DNA of 64,000 bases, from NCBI RefSeq assembly GCF_009601705.1, contig NZ_CP045687.1:1586001-1650000 (forward strand). Reading direction: 5' to 3'. Shown here piece after piece: positions 36,721-46,216 of this stretch. The stretch comes from Sulfolobus sp. E5-1-F (GTDB taxonomy: Archaea; Thermoproteota; Thermoprotei_A; Sulfolobales; Sulfolobaceae). The first letter of the stretch is position 1. Each line of letters opens with the position of its first letter. Under the pieces are notes generated by a model. The model saw only the letters and a list, made by a program, of their open reading frames with translations, did not search any database and was not told the origin of the DNA. The translations under genes were made by a program, and so were the position numbers.

Positions 36721-36922
36721 GCTGAAGGAGTATAAGATAATTTCTACAGATCTCATTAAGGAAGTTGAGGAGTTTAAGAACTTCGTCCCTGAAAATAACA
36801 TGTATGATAAGATTAAGGAGGACATATCAAAGAACGGAATAAAGGTACCGCTTATTGTTAACCAAAACTATGAGTTAATTAACGGATATACAAGGCTAAA
36901 GATAGCCAGGGAACTTTTCTAA
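36713..36922 (+). CDS. stand-alone ParB-like (ParB N) domain
   Basis: 69 residues from TTG 36713, overlapping the wHTH gene by 8 nt. Pattern IKEDISKNGIKVPLIVNQNY then ELINGYTRLKIAREL matches the ParB/Srx N-terminal fold, which binds a nucleotide in CTP-dependent ParB proteins. It ends right after the conserved GYTRLKIA helix, so the DNA-binding HTH is missing. Either a minimal domain protein or a truncated gene; no parA is present in the element. Confidence 0.65.
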   Translation: MSKLKEYKIISTDLIKEVEEFKNFVPENNMYDKIKEDISKNGIKVPLIVNQNYELINGYTRLKIARELF

Positions 36923-37233
36923 CGTTTTATATTCTCTAACTCTAGCTAATGCTTCTTTAGGATCATTAACACCCTTTAACATTTCAGCTAAACCCTAGCT
37001 CACTGCTTTCTATATCTGATATACAAAATGAAAAAATACACAACCGCGGTTTCGTATATTTAAAGCAGAAATTGTAAAAAGTGAATAGCAAAGTCCCTTC
37101 AATTTTTCTCTTAGAAACTCCCCAGTTTTTCCAGTTCTTTCTCAGCTGTACTACGTAAAAATTCAGATTTTTTAAAAAACTGGGGAGTAAAAGCGTCGTA
37201 ATCTTTATATTTTTCGGAATTCAAAATAGAATT
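36923..37233. other. non-coding gap with two plasmid motifs
   Basis: No convincing gene. Two plasmid-motif copies (37114-37129, 37176-37191) face each other about 46 bp apart, and an AT-rich stretch (37199-37225) probably holds the promoter of the next gene. A leftward 16-codon ORF near 36930-36980 looks like a remnant. Confidence 0.5.
37114..37191. repeat. two plasmid motif copies, opposite orientation
   Basis: GAAACTCCCCAGTTTT at 37114-37129 and AAAACTGGGGAGTAAA at 37176-37191: an inverted pair in non-coding DNA. Confidence 0.85.
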
Positions 37234-37677
37234 ATGGAGCAAATAGTAGATTTCCCAGACCCAGCAGATTATAACTACCCAGAAGAGGTTAGACTACCAG
37301 ATGGAACTTTATTGATGGGAAGAACACCTGGCGAAAGTCCACTAATCATGAATAGGAAAATCTGGCGATTATATCCATCATTTAAAGCAATTAGATATAA
37401 GCAATACGATGATGGGACATATGATATAATACTACAGTCGACGCAGAACGGAATAACATACAGAATGCCGCAAGATCCTATAACAGTAAGCATCGTTGAT
37501 ACTATTTTACATAATCCTGGAATCAAACCTGAAGAAGTCATGGGTACTGCTTTAGCATTACAACAACAGGCTGGTGTAGATCTTTCTAATGAAGATAGAA
37601 TGTTTGCTTGGGCGTTTTATGTTTATGATGCAATATCACTTCTAGCAGTTTATGGTTTAATTAGAATAGAAATGTGA
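37234..37677 (+). CDS. 147-residue plasmid protein
   Basis: Acidic N-terminus (DFPDPADYNYPEEVRLPDG), a beta-rich middle (YKQYDDGTYDIILQSTQNG) and a helical C-terminus ending in a hydrophobic stretch (VYDAISLLAVYGLIRIEM). No membrane helix long enough to be certain. No family recognised. Convergent with the VirB6-like gene inside the conjugation region, so probably part of transfer or its control. Confidence 0.6.
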   Translation: MEQIVDFPDPADYNYPEEVRLPDGTLLMGRTPGESPLIMNRKIWRLYPSFKAIRYKQYDDGTYDIILQSTQNGITYRMPQDPITVSIVDTILHNPGIKPEEVMGTALALQQQAGVDLSNEDRMFAWAFYVYDAISLLAVYGLIRIEM

Positions 37678-37703
37678 AAAAGAAAGAAAAAACTTTTTAC
37701 TTT

Positions 37704-39611
37704 TTATGGATTTTGATTTTGTTGAATTCCTATAGTTTTTCTTTCTAATTTGATATCTGGTTGGTAGTTGTTTGCTCTAAGCATTGAAGAACCTATTCCT
37801 AGTCTTCTTTGAAGGGACATATCGAAATGTCTAACAAATAGTGCTGTATTCTGTTTCAGCGCGTCAAGGAAAGCATGGAATTTCGTTTCTTGTGCCATTA
37901 CATTTGCTGTTGCGGATGATTTTCCTCCAGAAATACTATTTCCTCCTATTGTTCCACGTGATACCACAGTACCTATTTTTGAATTTCTAGGAGTCAGTCT
38001 CATTCCAGTTCCGTAAACTGTGTTTCCTATTCTGAGATTTTGATTTCCTGGTAGCGGATTGATTGTTCTGTTGGGGTTCGTAATTTGTTGCGCTCTGAAA
38101 CCAGATGGTAATGCCTGACGTACCCTCCCTATTGGTGCCTGTGTTTGCACTGTTGGCCTGTTCATCACCCTTTGCACCGTGGGTGGGATTATAGCGTTCC
38201 TAATCCCTGATAATGGTGAAGATTGCAGCGCGGGGGCTATTGCTACTGCTGTAGTCTGCGCTGGGGCGGGATTATTTAGTGTTGCTGGCTGTGGTGTTGT
38301 AATTGGAGTTGGCCTGTTTAGTGGTACATTACTGGGTACCTGGTTTGGTCTATTTCCCTGTAGCTGTGTAGTTCCAGATGATCCCCCACCCTGTATTTGG
38401 GATCCGCCTCCTCTAAAACTTCTGCTTATTATCCCTCCTCCTCCAGTACCTGCCCCTATCCCTCCGAAAGCTATTCCAGTAGTCCATGGTAATATCCCCA
38501 TCGTCAATGGTGCAAAAGCTGCGGCTAATCCTGTCAGTAATCCAGAATCTGCCAGAATGTATATTGCTCCTGCCGCAATTATTCCTCCTACTGCCATTCC
38601 TAATACGAAATACGCTATGAATTCCACAACCCTCCTTAACGGAGGCCATAACCATAATGCAGCCAAGATAGGTGCTAGAGCAATTGTAGCAGATATTATT
38701 AAATATCTTGCCAGTGCCAAGTCGAAAGCAATTATACTCATTTCTAGTAGTGTTGCCGAAAAATCAGCAAGAAATGGCACAAAATATCCTGAAGCTATCC
38801 CTCCTGCGATCCATCCAATCAGAACACCTATAACTGCATTTAAGAATGTCTGTACGCTAGAACTATTCAGAATTGTTGCTATTATACCGTTTATTATTTC
38901 AGCAAATCCAGACCATATAGAAAGGGCTCCTGCAATTAGTATAGAAGCAACTACTATGTCCTTAACTATTGTAACTAGGTAACGCATTAGTTCTGTTTCC
39001 ATATCAAACAGAAACCGCCAGATTGCTAAGATTATTACTCCTATTACCGCTATTGCTCCAGCATACTGATCTACTAGACCCGCTAAACTCTGCATTGCTC
39101 CAGTGTTAGGCAATATAGTAGCGAAATTTATTATATCAGCAATGAAATTAAGCGAAATTCCGTGGGCTGCTGCGCTTGCTGTTAATTGATTTAGCTGAAC
39201 ATTTGTAGGTAAAGAAGATGAAGAAAATAAAGAAGATGCTGATGACATTAATATAAACATGACCGCAACTAATCCGATCATTTCAAATCCATGTTCTAGA
39301 TCCCCCTTAGCAACTAAATAACCGCCATAGATCGCTCCTATACCAAATGCTACTATTGCTAAATCTATTATGTAATTTGCTCCAGGTAAGTTCAACACAG
39401 ATGATGGAATTACACTATTTACTTGTGGAACTAAATAATTTACTATTGTAAGAATTAATGCACCTCCAGCAGTTGCCATTATTAATTTTCTAAATCCTTC
39501 GTGAAGATTATGTTCGGCACTGATTTTCCATGTAGCTATGATTATTTCTATTCCTATCGCTACTAATGCTATCCATTCTGCGTATCCTAAAGCAGTATAA
39601 ATTGCACTCAT
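37704..39611 (-). CDS. VirB6/TrbL-like polytopic membrane protein
   Basis: 635 residues. About ten hydrophobic segments in the first ~370 residues with glycine/alanine-rich helices (IIAGGALILTIVNY-like, WIAGGIASGYFVPF, VLGMAVGGIIAAGAIYI), then a long soluble tail rich in Pro, Gln, Asn, Thr and Gly. Polytopic core plus polar tail is the layout of VirB6/TrbL channel proteins of conjugation systems. No single motif proves it; the call rests on topology and on the neighbouring ATPases and pilin-like protein. Confidence 0.65.
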   Translation of the reverse strand: MSAIYTALGYAEWIALVAIGIEIIIATWKISAEHNLHEGFRKLIMATAGGALILTIVNYLVPQVNSVIPSSVLNLPGANYIIDLAIVAFGIGAIYGGYLVAKGDLEHGFEMIGLVAVMFILMSSASSLFSSSSLPTNVQLNQLTASAAAHGISLNFIADIINFATILPNTGAMQSLAGLVDQYAGAIAVIGVIILAIWRFLFDMETELMRYLVTIVKDIVVASILIAGALSIWSGFAEIINGIIATILNSSSVQTFLNAVIGVLIGWIAGGIASGYFVPFLADFSATLLEMSIIAFDLALARYLIISATIALAPILAALWLWPPLRRVVEFIAYFVLGMAVGGIIAAGAIYILADSGLLTGLAAAFAPLTMGILPWTTGIAFGGIGAGTGGGGIISRSFRGGGSQIQGGGSSGTTQLQGNRPNQVPSNVPLNRPTPITTPQPATLNNPAPAQTTAVAIAPALQSSPLSGIRNAIIPPTVQRVMNRPTVQTQAPIGRVRQALPSGFRAQQITNPNRTINPLPGNQNLRIGNTVYGTGMRLTPRNSKIGTVVSRGTIGGNSISGGKSSATANVMAQETKFHAFLDALKQNTALFVRHFDMSLQRRLGIGSSMLRANNYQPDIKLERKTIGIQQNQNP

Positions 39612-39646
39612 TTCATAAGACTAAAAGAAAAACCTAAAATACTCAG

Positions 39647-39838
39647 TTAGATTTCTTCCTCCTTTATAATTCTCACGTTCAGTTTCTTTATTCCCGCAAC
39701 GAATTTAGGATTAGAAGTTATCAAGATTACTTTCTCAATATCTTCGCGTAGAAGAAATTTTCTTGCTAGCTTCTTATCTTCAATTTCAATCCTATAATGC
39801 ATTAATTCTTTTTGTGTATTCCAGGCTAATAAGTACAT
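39647..39838 (-). CDS. 63-residue alpha/beta protein
   Basis: Strands and helices alternate (MHYRIEIEDKKLARKFLL, EDIEKVILITSNPKFVAG, VRIIKEEEI). No domain recognised. Leftward, 35 nt before the VirB6-like gene and probably cotranscribed with it. Confidence 0.5.
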   Translation of the reverse strand: MYLLAWNTQKELMHYRIEIEDKKLARKFLLREDIEKVILITSNPKFVAGIKKLNVRIIKEEEI

Positions 39839-39933
39839 TCTTATTTTTTAGAGTATTACATGCGATCCAGGGGAAATAATGATATCACAATTATCTGTTT
39901 CCTTAAATTCAATTTGTTTTATCAATTTCCTCA

Positions 39934-40212
39934 ATGTTAAAGGATCATGAAATAATTGTAGATCCTGTTTATGTATTTGTAGAAGATAATGTGAAAAGAT
40001 TTGAGAATGTGTTGAACATCAAGATCCCGAACTACATGATAATGCAGATAACGTACGATTTGAAGAAACTCTACAAAAATAATGCTAAATATAAGTACAG
40101 CGTTTCTTCAATAATTGCTCTTCTTTATCATTACAAAATGATAAACTACAGAGAAGCATTACAATTATTGAAGCTATATAGCACATGGAAAAACGATTTA
40201 GAGAAACCCTAA
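39934..40212 (+). CDS. 92-residue helical protein
   Basis: Rightward gene between leftward conjugation genes. Helical, with a possible HTH-like segment (KYSVSSIIALLYHYKMINYREA). Overlaps the zinc-ribbon gene by 28 nt. Unrecognised; a regulator of the surrounding genes is possible. Confidence 0.5.
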   Translation: MLKDHEIIVDPVYVFVEDNVKRFENVLNIKIPNYMIMQITYDLKKLYKNNAKYKYSVSSIIALLYHYKMINYREALQLLKLYSTWKNDLEKP

Positions 40213-40385
40213 GGCTGTTAAAGCCGAAGAAAGCAGAGAAGAAGAAAGTTGTTTGCCCGAAGTGTGGGGAAGAAGGTTACGTAGTGATAAGTAAAAATTA
40301 TGTATATATCTCTCACTATAAGAATAAAATTCTAACAAAATGTTATGTTGGAAGGATAGAGGGGTTAAAAAACTTTTTGGTATAG
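40185..40385 (+). CDS. 66-residue zinc-ribbon protein
   Basis: Basic N-terminus, then CPKCGEEGYVVISKNYVYIS, a His and a further Cys (SHYKNKILTKCYVG), a small zinc-ribbon-like arrangement seen in many archaeal plasmid and virus proteins. Follows the previous gene with overlap. Function unknown. Confidence 0.55.
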   Translation: MEKRFRETLRLLKPKKAEKKKVVCPKCGEEGYVVISKNYVYISHYKNKILTKCYVGRIEGLKNFLV

Positions 40386-40409
40386 GAAAGGAAAAAAGGA
40401 TTACCTTCT

Positions 40410-40742
40410 TTAGACGAAGAAGTTCAATATTATTGAAATTAATGATATTATTACTCCGCCTATAACGCTGTACATTAAATCTCTTTTTCCGCCTTCCATA
40501 TCATGAAGCATTGCGATCTTAATTCCAGCAAGTAAAGCGCCTACTCCTATTCCGCCTACAATCCCTATCCATGATAAATATCCCAGAATACTTGTTAATG
40601 CGTTGGATGTGGTCGGTGCGGTTGGCGTTATCGATACTTGTGCGCTAACTATTATCATTCGTATTAACATTATCGATAATATTGCTAATGATATTTTAGT
40701 TGATCTAGATATCCTTATTATTTTTCTTAACAACTTCTTCAT
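40410..40742 (-). CDS. VirB2-like pilin candidate
   Basis: 110 residues. A basic start and a signal-like hydrophobic stretch ending in VSAQVS (a plausible cleavage site near residue 34) are followed by two membrane helices (GIVGGIGVGALLAGIKIAML and SVIGGVIISLISIILNFFV) joined by a short polar loop, EGGKRD. Signal peptide, two helices and a short basic loop are the hallmarks of VirB2/TrbC pilins, and the CedA1 pilin-like protein is comparable. Probably the conjugative pilus subunit. Inference from topology and context. Confidence 0.6.
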   Translation of the reverse strand: MKKLLRKIIRISRSTKISLAILSIMLIRMIIVSAQVSITPTAPTTSNALTSILGYLSWIGIVGGIGVGALLAGIKIAMLHDMEGGKRDLMYSVIGGVIISLISIILNFFV

Positions 40743-40771
40743 TTTTCCCTCGCCCTATTTTCTGCAAAAAT

Positions 40772-41023
40772 TTATATACCTTCAATCTTCTTCACATTCT
40801 TTCTCTCTATAAGAACTATATTTGATAATTTCACTCCGCCCTCTGAAATATCTTCTACAACAAATTCGCTATTATCAAGAACTATTCTGTCGCCGACTTT
40901 GATTGCATGATCAAAAATAGTGATCGGAGCTATTACAATCATTTTGATTTTAAGCAATTTTTTGTCCATTTTCAGGATTTCCCCTATAATTTTTTGTCCA
41001 TTTTCAAGCTCAATCGTGTACAT
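40772..41023 (-). CDS. 83-residue beta-rich protein
   Basis: ATG 41023 follows GGTGAGAAT and is the preferred start; an upstream in-frame start overlaps the surface-protein gene. Several beta strands (MYTIELENGQKIIGEIL, VGDRIVLDNSEFVVEDI) give a small-barrel look. No family identified. Lies between the pilin candidate and the large surface protein. Confidence 0.55.
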   Translation of the reverse strand: MYTIELENGQKIIGEILKMDKKLLKIKMIVIAPITIFDHAIKVGDRIVLDNSEFVVEDISEGGVKLSNIVLIERKNVKKIEGI

Positions 41024-41039
41024 ATTCTCACCAAGATTA

Positions 41040-43379
41040 TCAATAAAACTTATATTCAGCAGTATCATTGTACGACAATTTCAGTGTTGTAGTAGTATTA
41101 TAAAATATGATAGGTGTTATATTCAGATAATAAGTTCCATAGTGAAAGATAATTGTAGTCGGTAGCGGACTGTATAGCGTCACGTTGTTATACGTGCCGT
41201 TAGGGATCTGCCAATAGCTGAAGTACTTGTATAAGCTTGCTATGTCGCTTAGATATGTATAGTTATATTGCAGAAATACAGTGTTGTTAAGCCAATATTC
41301 TGGAAGATCTTGCACGTTAACATAGACATAAGACCAATTGTTTATCCAGTGCCCTGCAATGGGATAGAAGCTTGTCACGTTATAATAATTTCCTATTGTT
41401 ACGTTAACAGGCATCAGATTTTCTAGAATTAAAGCTAGATTGATATTTGCTTCATACTGCGTTCCGTTTTCATCCCACAGTGCCTCGATCGGATATTGAT
41501 GTTGATAAGATGAAGAGATATTTCTAATATTATGAGCAATTAATTCTGCAGTTATTCCATAAGCCTCTGCCTTCCAGAATTTAGTGTAATTGTAGTTTAG
41601 ATGTGCTGTAACATTATCTGTGAATTGAATTGTGAAATTATAGATATTTTCTGCTAATAATCTGTATTCAGTCCACTCCAGATATTCAAATGCATAATTA
41701 TTCTTGAAAACTTCTGAGGGCGGAGGATGAATGACAACGTAATCAGGTACTGGAAATGTTGTTATGTTTATCGAGAATTTGAGAGTGTAATTATATCCAC
41801 CGTATTGGTTTTGAACTATAGCTGGTGTTGCGTTTATCCAACCTACAAGCCCTGTATAATTCCTTTTTATTATAATATTACCGTAATGCATGTCCATTAT
41901 TAGTGTATCATTTGCGAAGACTTTTACATATTCCTTGTAAGATTGATTCGCGAACATTGTATATGTCAGTGAAAATTGATAAGGTCCGTCACCATATCTT
42001 AATAATTTATAATAAGTATTATTTTGAAGCCACGTTAATGGGTTCGTGCCATTGTACGTATATCCTTCACCTTGTAGATTTACATAAGAAATTTCCATGA
42101 AGTTTGGTATATAGTAACGCATTGACGCATAATTTATGTACCAATTACCGTCGCCAGTTCCTGTAGCTCCCCCTAAATATATTGTATATAAGCCGTTTTG
42201 TAACGTGGGGTACCAATCGAAGTTTGAAAGTGCAACACTAAGTTTCACATATTGCCCTGTGTTTACATTAGCAACATATGCTGTAATTATTCCGTTCTGA
42301 AGTGTTACGTTAAAATATAATAGCTGTCCTATGCGGTAACTTATTCCTAACCCTACGTATGATATTTGATATCTCACATTTCCGTTAGAAATGAAGAAGT
42401 TTACGTTAGGTCCTAGAGGATCAAACTGAACAACGATAGCATATGTATTAGCAGGAAACGCTACAGATCCGCTGTAGGGAAATCCAGAGCCATAAATAGT
42501 TTTTTGAATTGAATATATATTGAATGCCCATGATGTTACGTAACCATATGCTATTCCAATATAGAATCCGTCTGCAATACTTGGCGTATTACTTTCTGTT
42601 GCTCCTCCCTCTAATGCAATAGAAATTCCTCCCTGAATGTATAGATATTTTGTGAAATATATAAGACCAGAAGACGCTGTTTGAGCAGGAACAAAAACTA
42701 AATAGTTACCGCTTATGTAAGGATATGAATAAGTTATTCGATAAGACTCACCATAGACGTCATAGAAACCAATTTCGTTAAATGTTCCGCTAGGCCAGAT
42801 ATTGTATTCCGTGGGTTTTAGAACTACAATTGTGCTATTTATTATAGAAAGATGAGCGGTTACATTAGTAGAAGGTGTGTAAGTATTATTATATATCGTC
42901 ACATTGAATTTAGATATGTTAAATGTAAGATAATTCTGTGTCCAGGTTTCATTCTCTTTATCAGATAGTGGTATGGTGTAAGAGTGCATGATTCTATAGC
43001 TAAAAAATGACGCATTAAGGAACTGAATTAAATCCTCGGCCTCCCAATAGCGGACGGGACTTACCAACGTTGCGTTCAGTTCTAATATCTTCTTCAGTGA
43101 ATCAATTATGTTCATATTTCCAGTTTGATTGACGATTGGACCTAAAGAATCCTTAGTGAGATTTGATAGAACTTTGAAGTGCTGTATCTTAGCATATTTT
43201 ATAATATTGTCTAGGCTTAAGCTGATGTTATAGCTAGTAATATTGTAGTGAATATTTCCAGAAGCTGATGGAGGTGAGGGGGATTGATAAAAATAATTAA
43301 TGTTTGCAAACACGGCTAAAAGAATGATTAAACCTAGAAAAAATACAGAATAATATACGTATCTACTTGCGAAGCTCAT
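41040..43379 (-). CDS. large secreted/surface conjugation protein
   Basis: 779 residues. One N-terminal membrane anchor or signal (YSVFFLGLIILLAVFANIN), then an extracellular beta-rich region with very many NxS/T glycosylation sites. A middle section (about residues 240-420) with YGYVTSWAFNIYSIQKTIYG and VVQFDPLGPNVNFFISNG resembles lectin/concanavalin-like jelly-roll folds. Start overlaps the VirB3-like gene by 4 nt. Likely cell-surface adhesin or mating-contact protein of the transfer apparatus. Confidence 0.65.
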   Translation of the reverse strand: MSFASRYVYYSVFFLGLIILLAVFANINYFYQSPSPPSASGNIHYNITSYNISLSLDNIIKYAKIQHFKVLSNLTKDSLGPIVNQTGNMNIIDSLKKILELNATLVSPVRYWEAEDLIQFLNASFFSYRIMHSYTIPLSDKENETWTQNYLTFNISKFNVTIYNNTYTPSTNVTAHLSIINSTIVVLKPTEYNIWPSGTFNEIGFYDVYGESYRITYSYPYISGNYLVFVPAQTASSGLIYFTKYLYIQGGISIALEGGATESNTPSIADGFYIGIAYGYVTSWAFNIYSIQKTIYGSGFPYSGSVAFPANTYAIVVQFDPLGPNVNFFISNGNVRYQISYVGLGISYRIGQLLYFNVTLQNGIITAYVANVNTGQYVKLSVALSNFDWYPTLQNGLYTIYLGGATGTGDGNWYINYASMRYYIPNFMEISYVNLQGEGYTYNGTNPLTWLQNNTYYKLLRYGDGPYQFSLTYTMFANQSYKEYVKVFANDTLIMDMHYGNIIIKRNYTGLVGWINATPAIVQNQYGGYNYTLKFSINITTFPVPDYVVIHPPPSEVFKNNYAFEYLEWTEYRLLAENIYNFTIQFTDNVTAHLNYNYTKFWKAEAYGITAELIAHNIRNISSSYQHQYPIEALWDENGTQYEANINLALILENLMPVNVTIGNYYNVTSFYPIAGHWINNWSYVYVNVQDLPEYWLNNTVFLQYNYTYLSDIASLYKYFSYWQIPNGTYNNVTLYSPLPTTIIFHYGTYYLNITPIIFYNTTTTLKLSYNDTAEYKFY

Positions 43380-44272
43380 TTCCTCACCACCGAGAATCTT
43401 TTCCTTCCTATTTTCTTTTCTAATTCTGCTTTCTTTTTGTAAATCTCTTTGAGCTCAGCGCTTATTCTGCTCTTAAGCGCTTTATCGTTAATGAGCTTTA
43501 TTAATGCTTTATCCTGAGTGATTTTTTTGTTATAATATTCTAGTAAGACACTGTGATATTGTTCTTTCAGTTCTTTCAATTTCTTCTTGTCTGTTGTTGT
43601 CTTTATTTGATTCCTTAATTCATCTATCTTCTTCTTCAGCTCATTTAGTTCTTCGTTAGATATCAATTGCACTTTCTCAAATTTTCTGAGCTCAGCATTA
43701 TTCTTATTCTTTAATTTGTTCAGTTCTGAACGTTTTTTGTAAAGTTTCTTTATTTTTTCTGATATTTTCTTTCTTTCAATTTTGTTTGCGCTTTTCATTT
43801 TTGTTCTCAGTTCTTGTATTTTACTATCAATATTGCTTATCTCAGCCGAATAGTATTCTATTTCATATTGTAATAGATCTGTCTTTAACATCAGCTTCTT
43901 AACTAGATCTTTTTCATCTTTTATCTGTTGTCTTAACGAAGATATTTTTATTTCTAATTCTTCAGTGTTCTGTATCTGTGTTGTTGTTGGTACTATTCTC
44001 ATGCCCTTAGATTTTAAAGTATAATAGTAGAGCATTGCCTGCAACTGATTCTCAAATGATAATGCTCTATCAGGTCCAAATGCTATTATCAATGACGCTA
44101 TTATTACTATGATTCCTATGGCAATATCATCTATAGTTCCTTTCCTGATCATTCCATATCCTAACATTCCTCCTAGTGCTAGTGGTAATAATTTTCTTAT
44201 CTTGAAAGGACCAAGTTTTTCATTTAGAAGACTTGAGTCTTTTATTATAGTTACTTCCCTGAGCTTTACCAT
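43376..44272 (-). CDS. VirB3/PrgI-like protein with coiled coil
   Basis: 298 residues. The N-terminal ~85 residues contain a pair of membrane segments (LLPLALGGMLGYGMI and AIGIIVIIASLIIAFG) followed by FENQLQAMLYYYTLKS, a layout like the two-helix VirB3/PrgI proteins usually encoded beside VirB4. The remaining ~190 residues form a long charged coiled coil. It is divergent from the VirB4-like gene across a 78-bp promoter region. VirB3 assignment is inference. Confidence 0.6.
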   Translation of the reverse strand: MVKLREVTIIKDSSLLNEKLGPFKIRKLLPLALGGMLGYGMIRKGTIDDIAIGIIVIIASLIIAFGPDRALSFENQLQAMLYYYTLKSKGMRIVPTTTQIQNTEELEIKISSLRQQIKDEKDLVKKLMLKTDLLQYEIEYYSAEISNIDSKIQELRTKMKSANKIERKKISEKIKKLYKKRSELNKLKNKNNAELRKFEKVQLISNEELNELKKKIDELRNQIKTTTDKKKLKELKEQYHSVLLEYYNKKITQDKALIKLINDKALKSRISAELKEIYKKKAELEKKIGRKRFSVVRK

Positions 44273-44350
44273 CCCATTTCGATAATGAAAAATATTTAAA
44301 TATAGGACTCCGCCTTTAGCCCTATTTAAATATTTGTCTTAAATTGGCTG

Positions 44351-46213
44351 ATGAAGCTGTTCAACTTTCAAAATCAGAAAAAGAAGGAAGAAGAATACAA
44401 ATGGTACACAGTAGAACCGAGCCCGTTCCAATTATTGGCTCAGGAAGATCAGGATAGGCTAACTAATAATTTTTCAAATTTATTGAATTCTGTAAATGAT
44501 GCAGTAATATATATAAAAAATGTATTTGATGAATATGAATACGAAGGAAATCGATACCAGGTGTTGATAACTAAATTTTTCTTTGGGACAAAAGAAAATT
44601 CACCAGGTTTCTTCAATATGAAAGATACTGGGGATCCACTAAAAGAAAGGCCAAAAGTTAGATACGAATATAGGGACAAAGTTCTGTTAGATGACAATAC
44701 TTATGCTAAAGTTCTTGTTGTGTATAATTATCCCGACTATCTGCCAGATGGATTCGTTTATGAATATACTGGAATTGCTGATGAAATTTTCATGAAATTT
44801 AGACAAGTAGACCAGTATAAGGCAATCAAAATGATATCAGCTGCCAGATTGAGGGCTGAAAGTCTTTTGACTGGAAACAGGGTTACGCCAGAAATTGAAA
44901 GAAAAGTTCAGAAATTGAGAGACCTATCTTCTACGATTGGAGGGTCATCACGTCTGTTTGAAATTTATCTATATATTATAATAAAAGGTAAGAATGAATT
45001 GGAGCTTTCAGAAAAAGAAAAGCGTGCAAAAGAAATAGCTAACGCTAGGTTATTGTCTGTTGAAGCACCACCCTATATTCAAAGAGATTTGTATGAGTTG
45101 AAGACTTCTATAAGTGCATTCACTTCGTTCTCTGTAGAGAAAAATTACATAGATAGTATAAGTGCGGGAGCTTTCTATCCATTCATTTCTGAAGATTTAA
45201 TAGATGAAAACGGAATATTTCTAGGTGTTTCTGGCTCAAACTCCCCAGTTATTTTCAATCCTTATGCCAGAAACAATTACAATATCGTGATTTTAGGCGA
45301 AACTGGTTCTGGAAAAAGTATCACAACTAAAGTGTTTTTGAGAAGGCTTAGAAAGAGGATGAGTATCGGAATCAATGGGATAGATCCTGAAAACGAATAT
45401 GTTAAGGACGTTGTAGCCAAAGAATTAGGCATAACACCAATTATAATAAGGCCAGGGCAAAAACTAGGACTAGATTTGATGAAATTCGTGAGAGAAGGAC
45501 TGATTGACGCTACTGATGCGGCAGAACTTCTAGCAGATCTGTACTATGTTCCGCAGGAACTGAGACCGAGACTAAGAAGGCTTTTTGTATCTTCCGATGC
45601 GGACACTATCTTTCAATTTGTCGATGATCTGAGAGAAAGTAAAACTGAGGACCTTTTGAAGTATTTAGATGGGATAGATGCGCCTCCAGATAGTCAAATT
45701 TATGACGGTACTCCAGTAAATATTACAGAAAATGTAGTATTCGGAATAAAAGAATTGAGGAACCAGAGGCTGAAGGTAGTAGTGAGCGCCCTGGTCACGT
45801 TGTTGTTACAGAAGAAAATGCTATCTGGAAAACAACTGCTTTTCGTTGATGAAGCATGGATTTTCAGTGAATATCCTGCAGTTCTGAACTTATTACAGGA
45901 AGTCGCAAGAAGAGGAAGAAAATACGGTGATATATTCATGTATGTAACGCAGAGACCATGGGACGTTTACGCAACGCCAGAAGGTAGAACGATACTAGAA
46001 CAATCTGCTACCGCAATTCTACTAAGGCAAAGAGCAGTAGCTACTGAAATTCTTCAAAAATCTTACAATTTAAGCCAAGCTGAGATAGACTATTTGCTGA
46101 ATGCAAATCCAGGGCAAGGAATAATCAGAGCGGGAAATTACAAACTATCAATTCAGATTCTGCCTACTAAAGAAGAACTAGAGAAATTCTCTACATCGCC
46201 AGTGGTGAGCTAG
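44351..46213 (+). CDS. VirB4/TrbE-type conjugation ATPase
   Basis: 620 residues, matching the second conserved conjugation ATPase of Sulfolobus plasmids. Walker A NIVILGETGSGKSITTK (residues 316-323), Walker B KQLLFVDEAWIFSE (Asp500-Glu501), then RRGRKYGDIFMYVTQRP as in VirB4/HerA. The N-terminal ~300 residues form the usual VirB4 platform domain. Energises the secretion channel at the membrane. Residues SNSPV (about 296-300) are encoded by a plasmid motif copy. Confidence 0.88.
   Translation: MKLFNFQNQKKKEEEYKWYTVEPSPFQLLAQEDQDRLTNNFSNLLNSVNDAVIYIKNVFDEYEYEGNRYQVLITKFFFGTKENSPGFFNMKDTGDPLKERPKVRYEYRDKVLLDDNTYAKVLVVYNYPDYLPDGFVYEYTGIADEIFMKFRQVDQYKAIKMISAARLRAESLLTGNRVTPEIERKVQKLRDLSSTIGGSSRLFEIYLYIIIKGKNELELSEKEKRAKEIANARLLSVEAPPYIQRDLYELKTSISAFTSFSVEKNYIDSISAGAFYPFISEDLIDENGIFLGVSGSNSPVIFNPYARNNYNIVILGETGSGKSITTKVFLRRLRKRMSIGINGIDPENEYVKDVVAKELGITPIIIRPGQKLGLDLMKFVREGLIDATDAAELLADLYYVPQELRPRLRRLFVSSDADTIFQFVDDLRESKTEDLLKYLDGIDAPPDSQIYDGTPVNITENVVFGIKELRNQRLKVVVSALVTLLLQKKMLSGKQLLFVDEAWIFSEYPAVLNLLQEVARRGRKYGDIFMYVTQRPWDVYATPEGRTILEQSATAILLRQRAVATEILQKSYNLSQAEIDYLLNANPGQGIIRAGNYKLSIQILPTKEELEKFSTSPVVS
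45237..45252. repeat. plasmid motif copy in virB4-like gene
   Basis: CAAACTCCCCAGTTAT, read as S-N-S-P-V, about 15 codons before the Walker A motif. Confidence 0.8.
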
Positions 46214-46216
46214 AAA

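Noticed and set aside
38179-38982. 267-codon plus-strand ORF opposite the VirB6-like gene
   Set aside because: Antisense shadow of the Gly/Pro/Gln-rich VirB6-like coding sequence; composition is unlike a real protein and it lacks a start signal.
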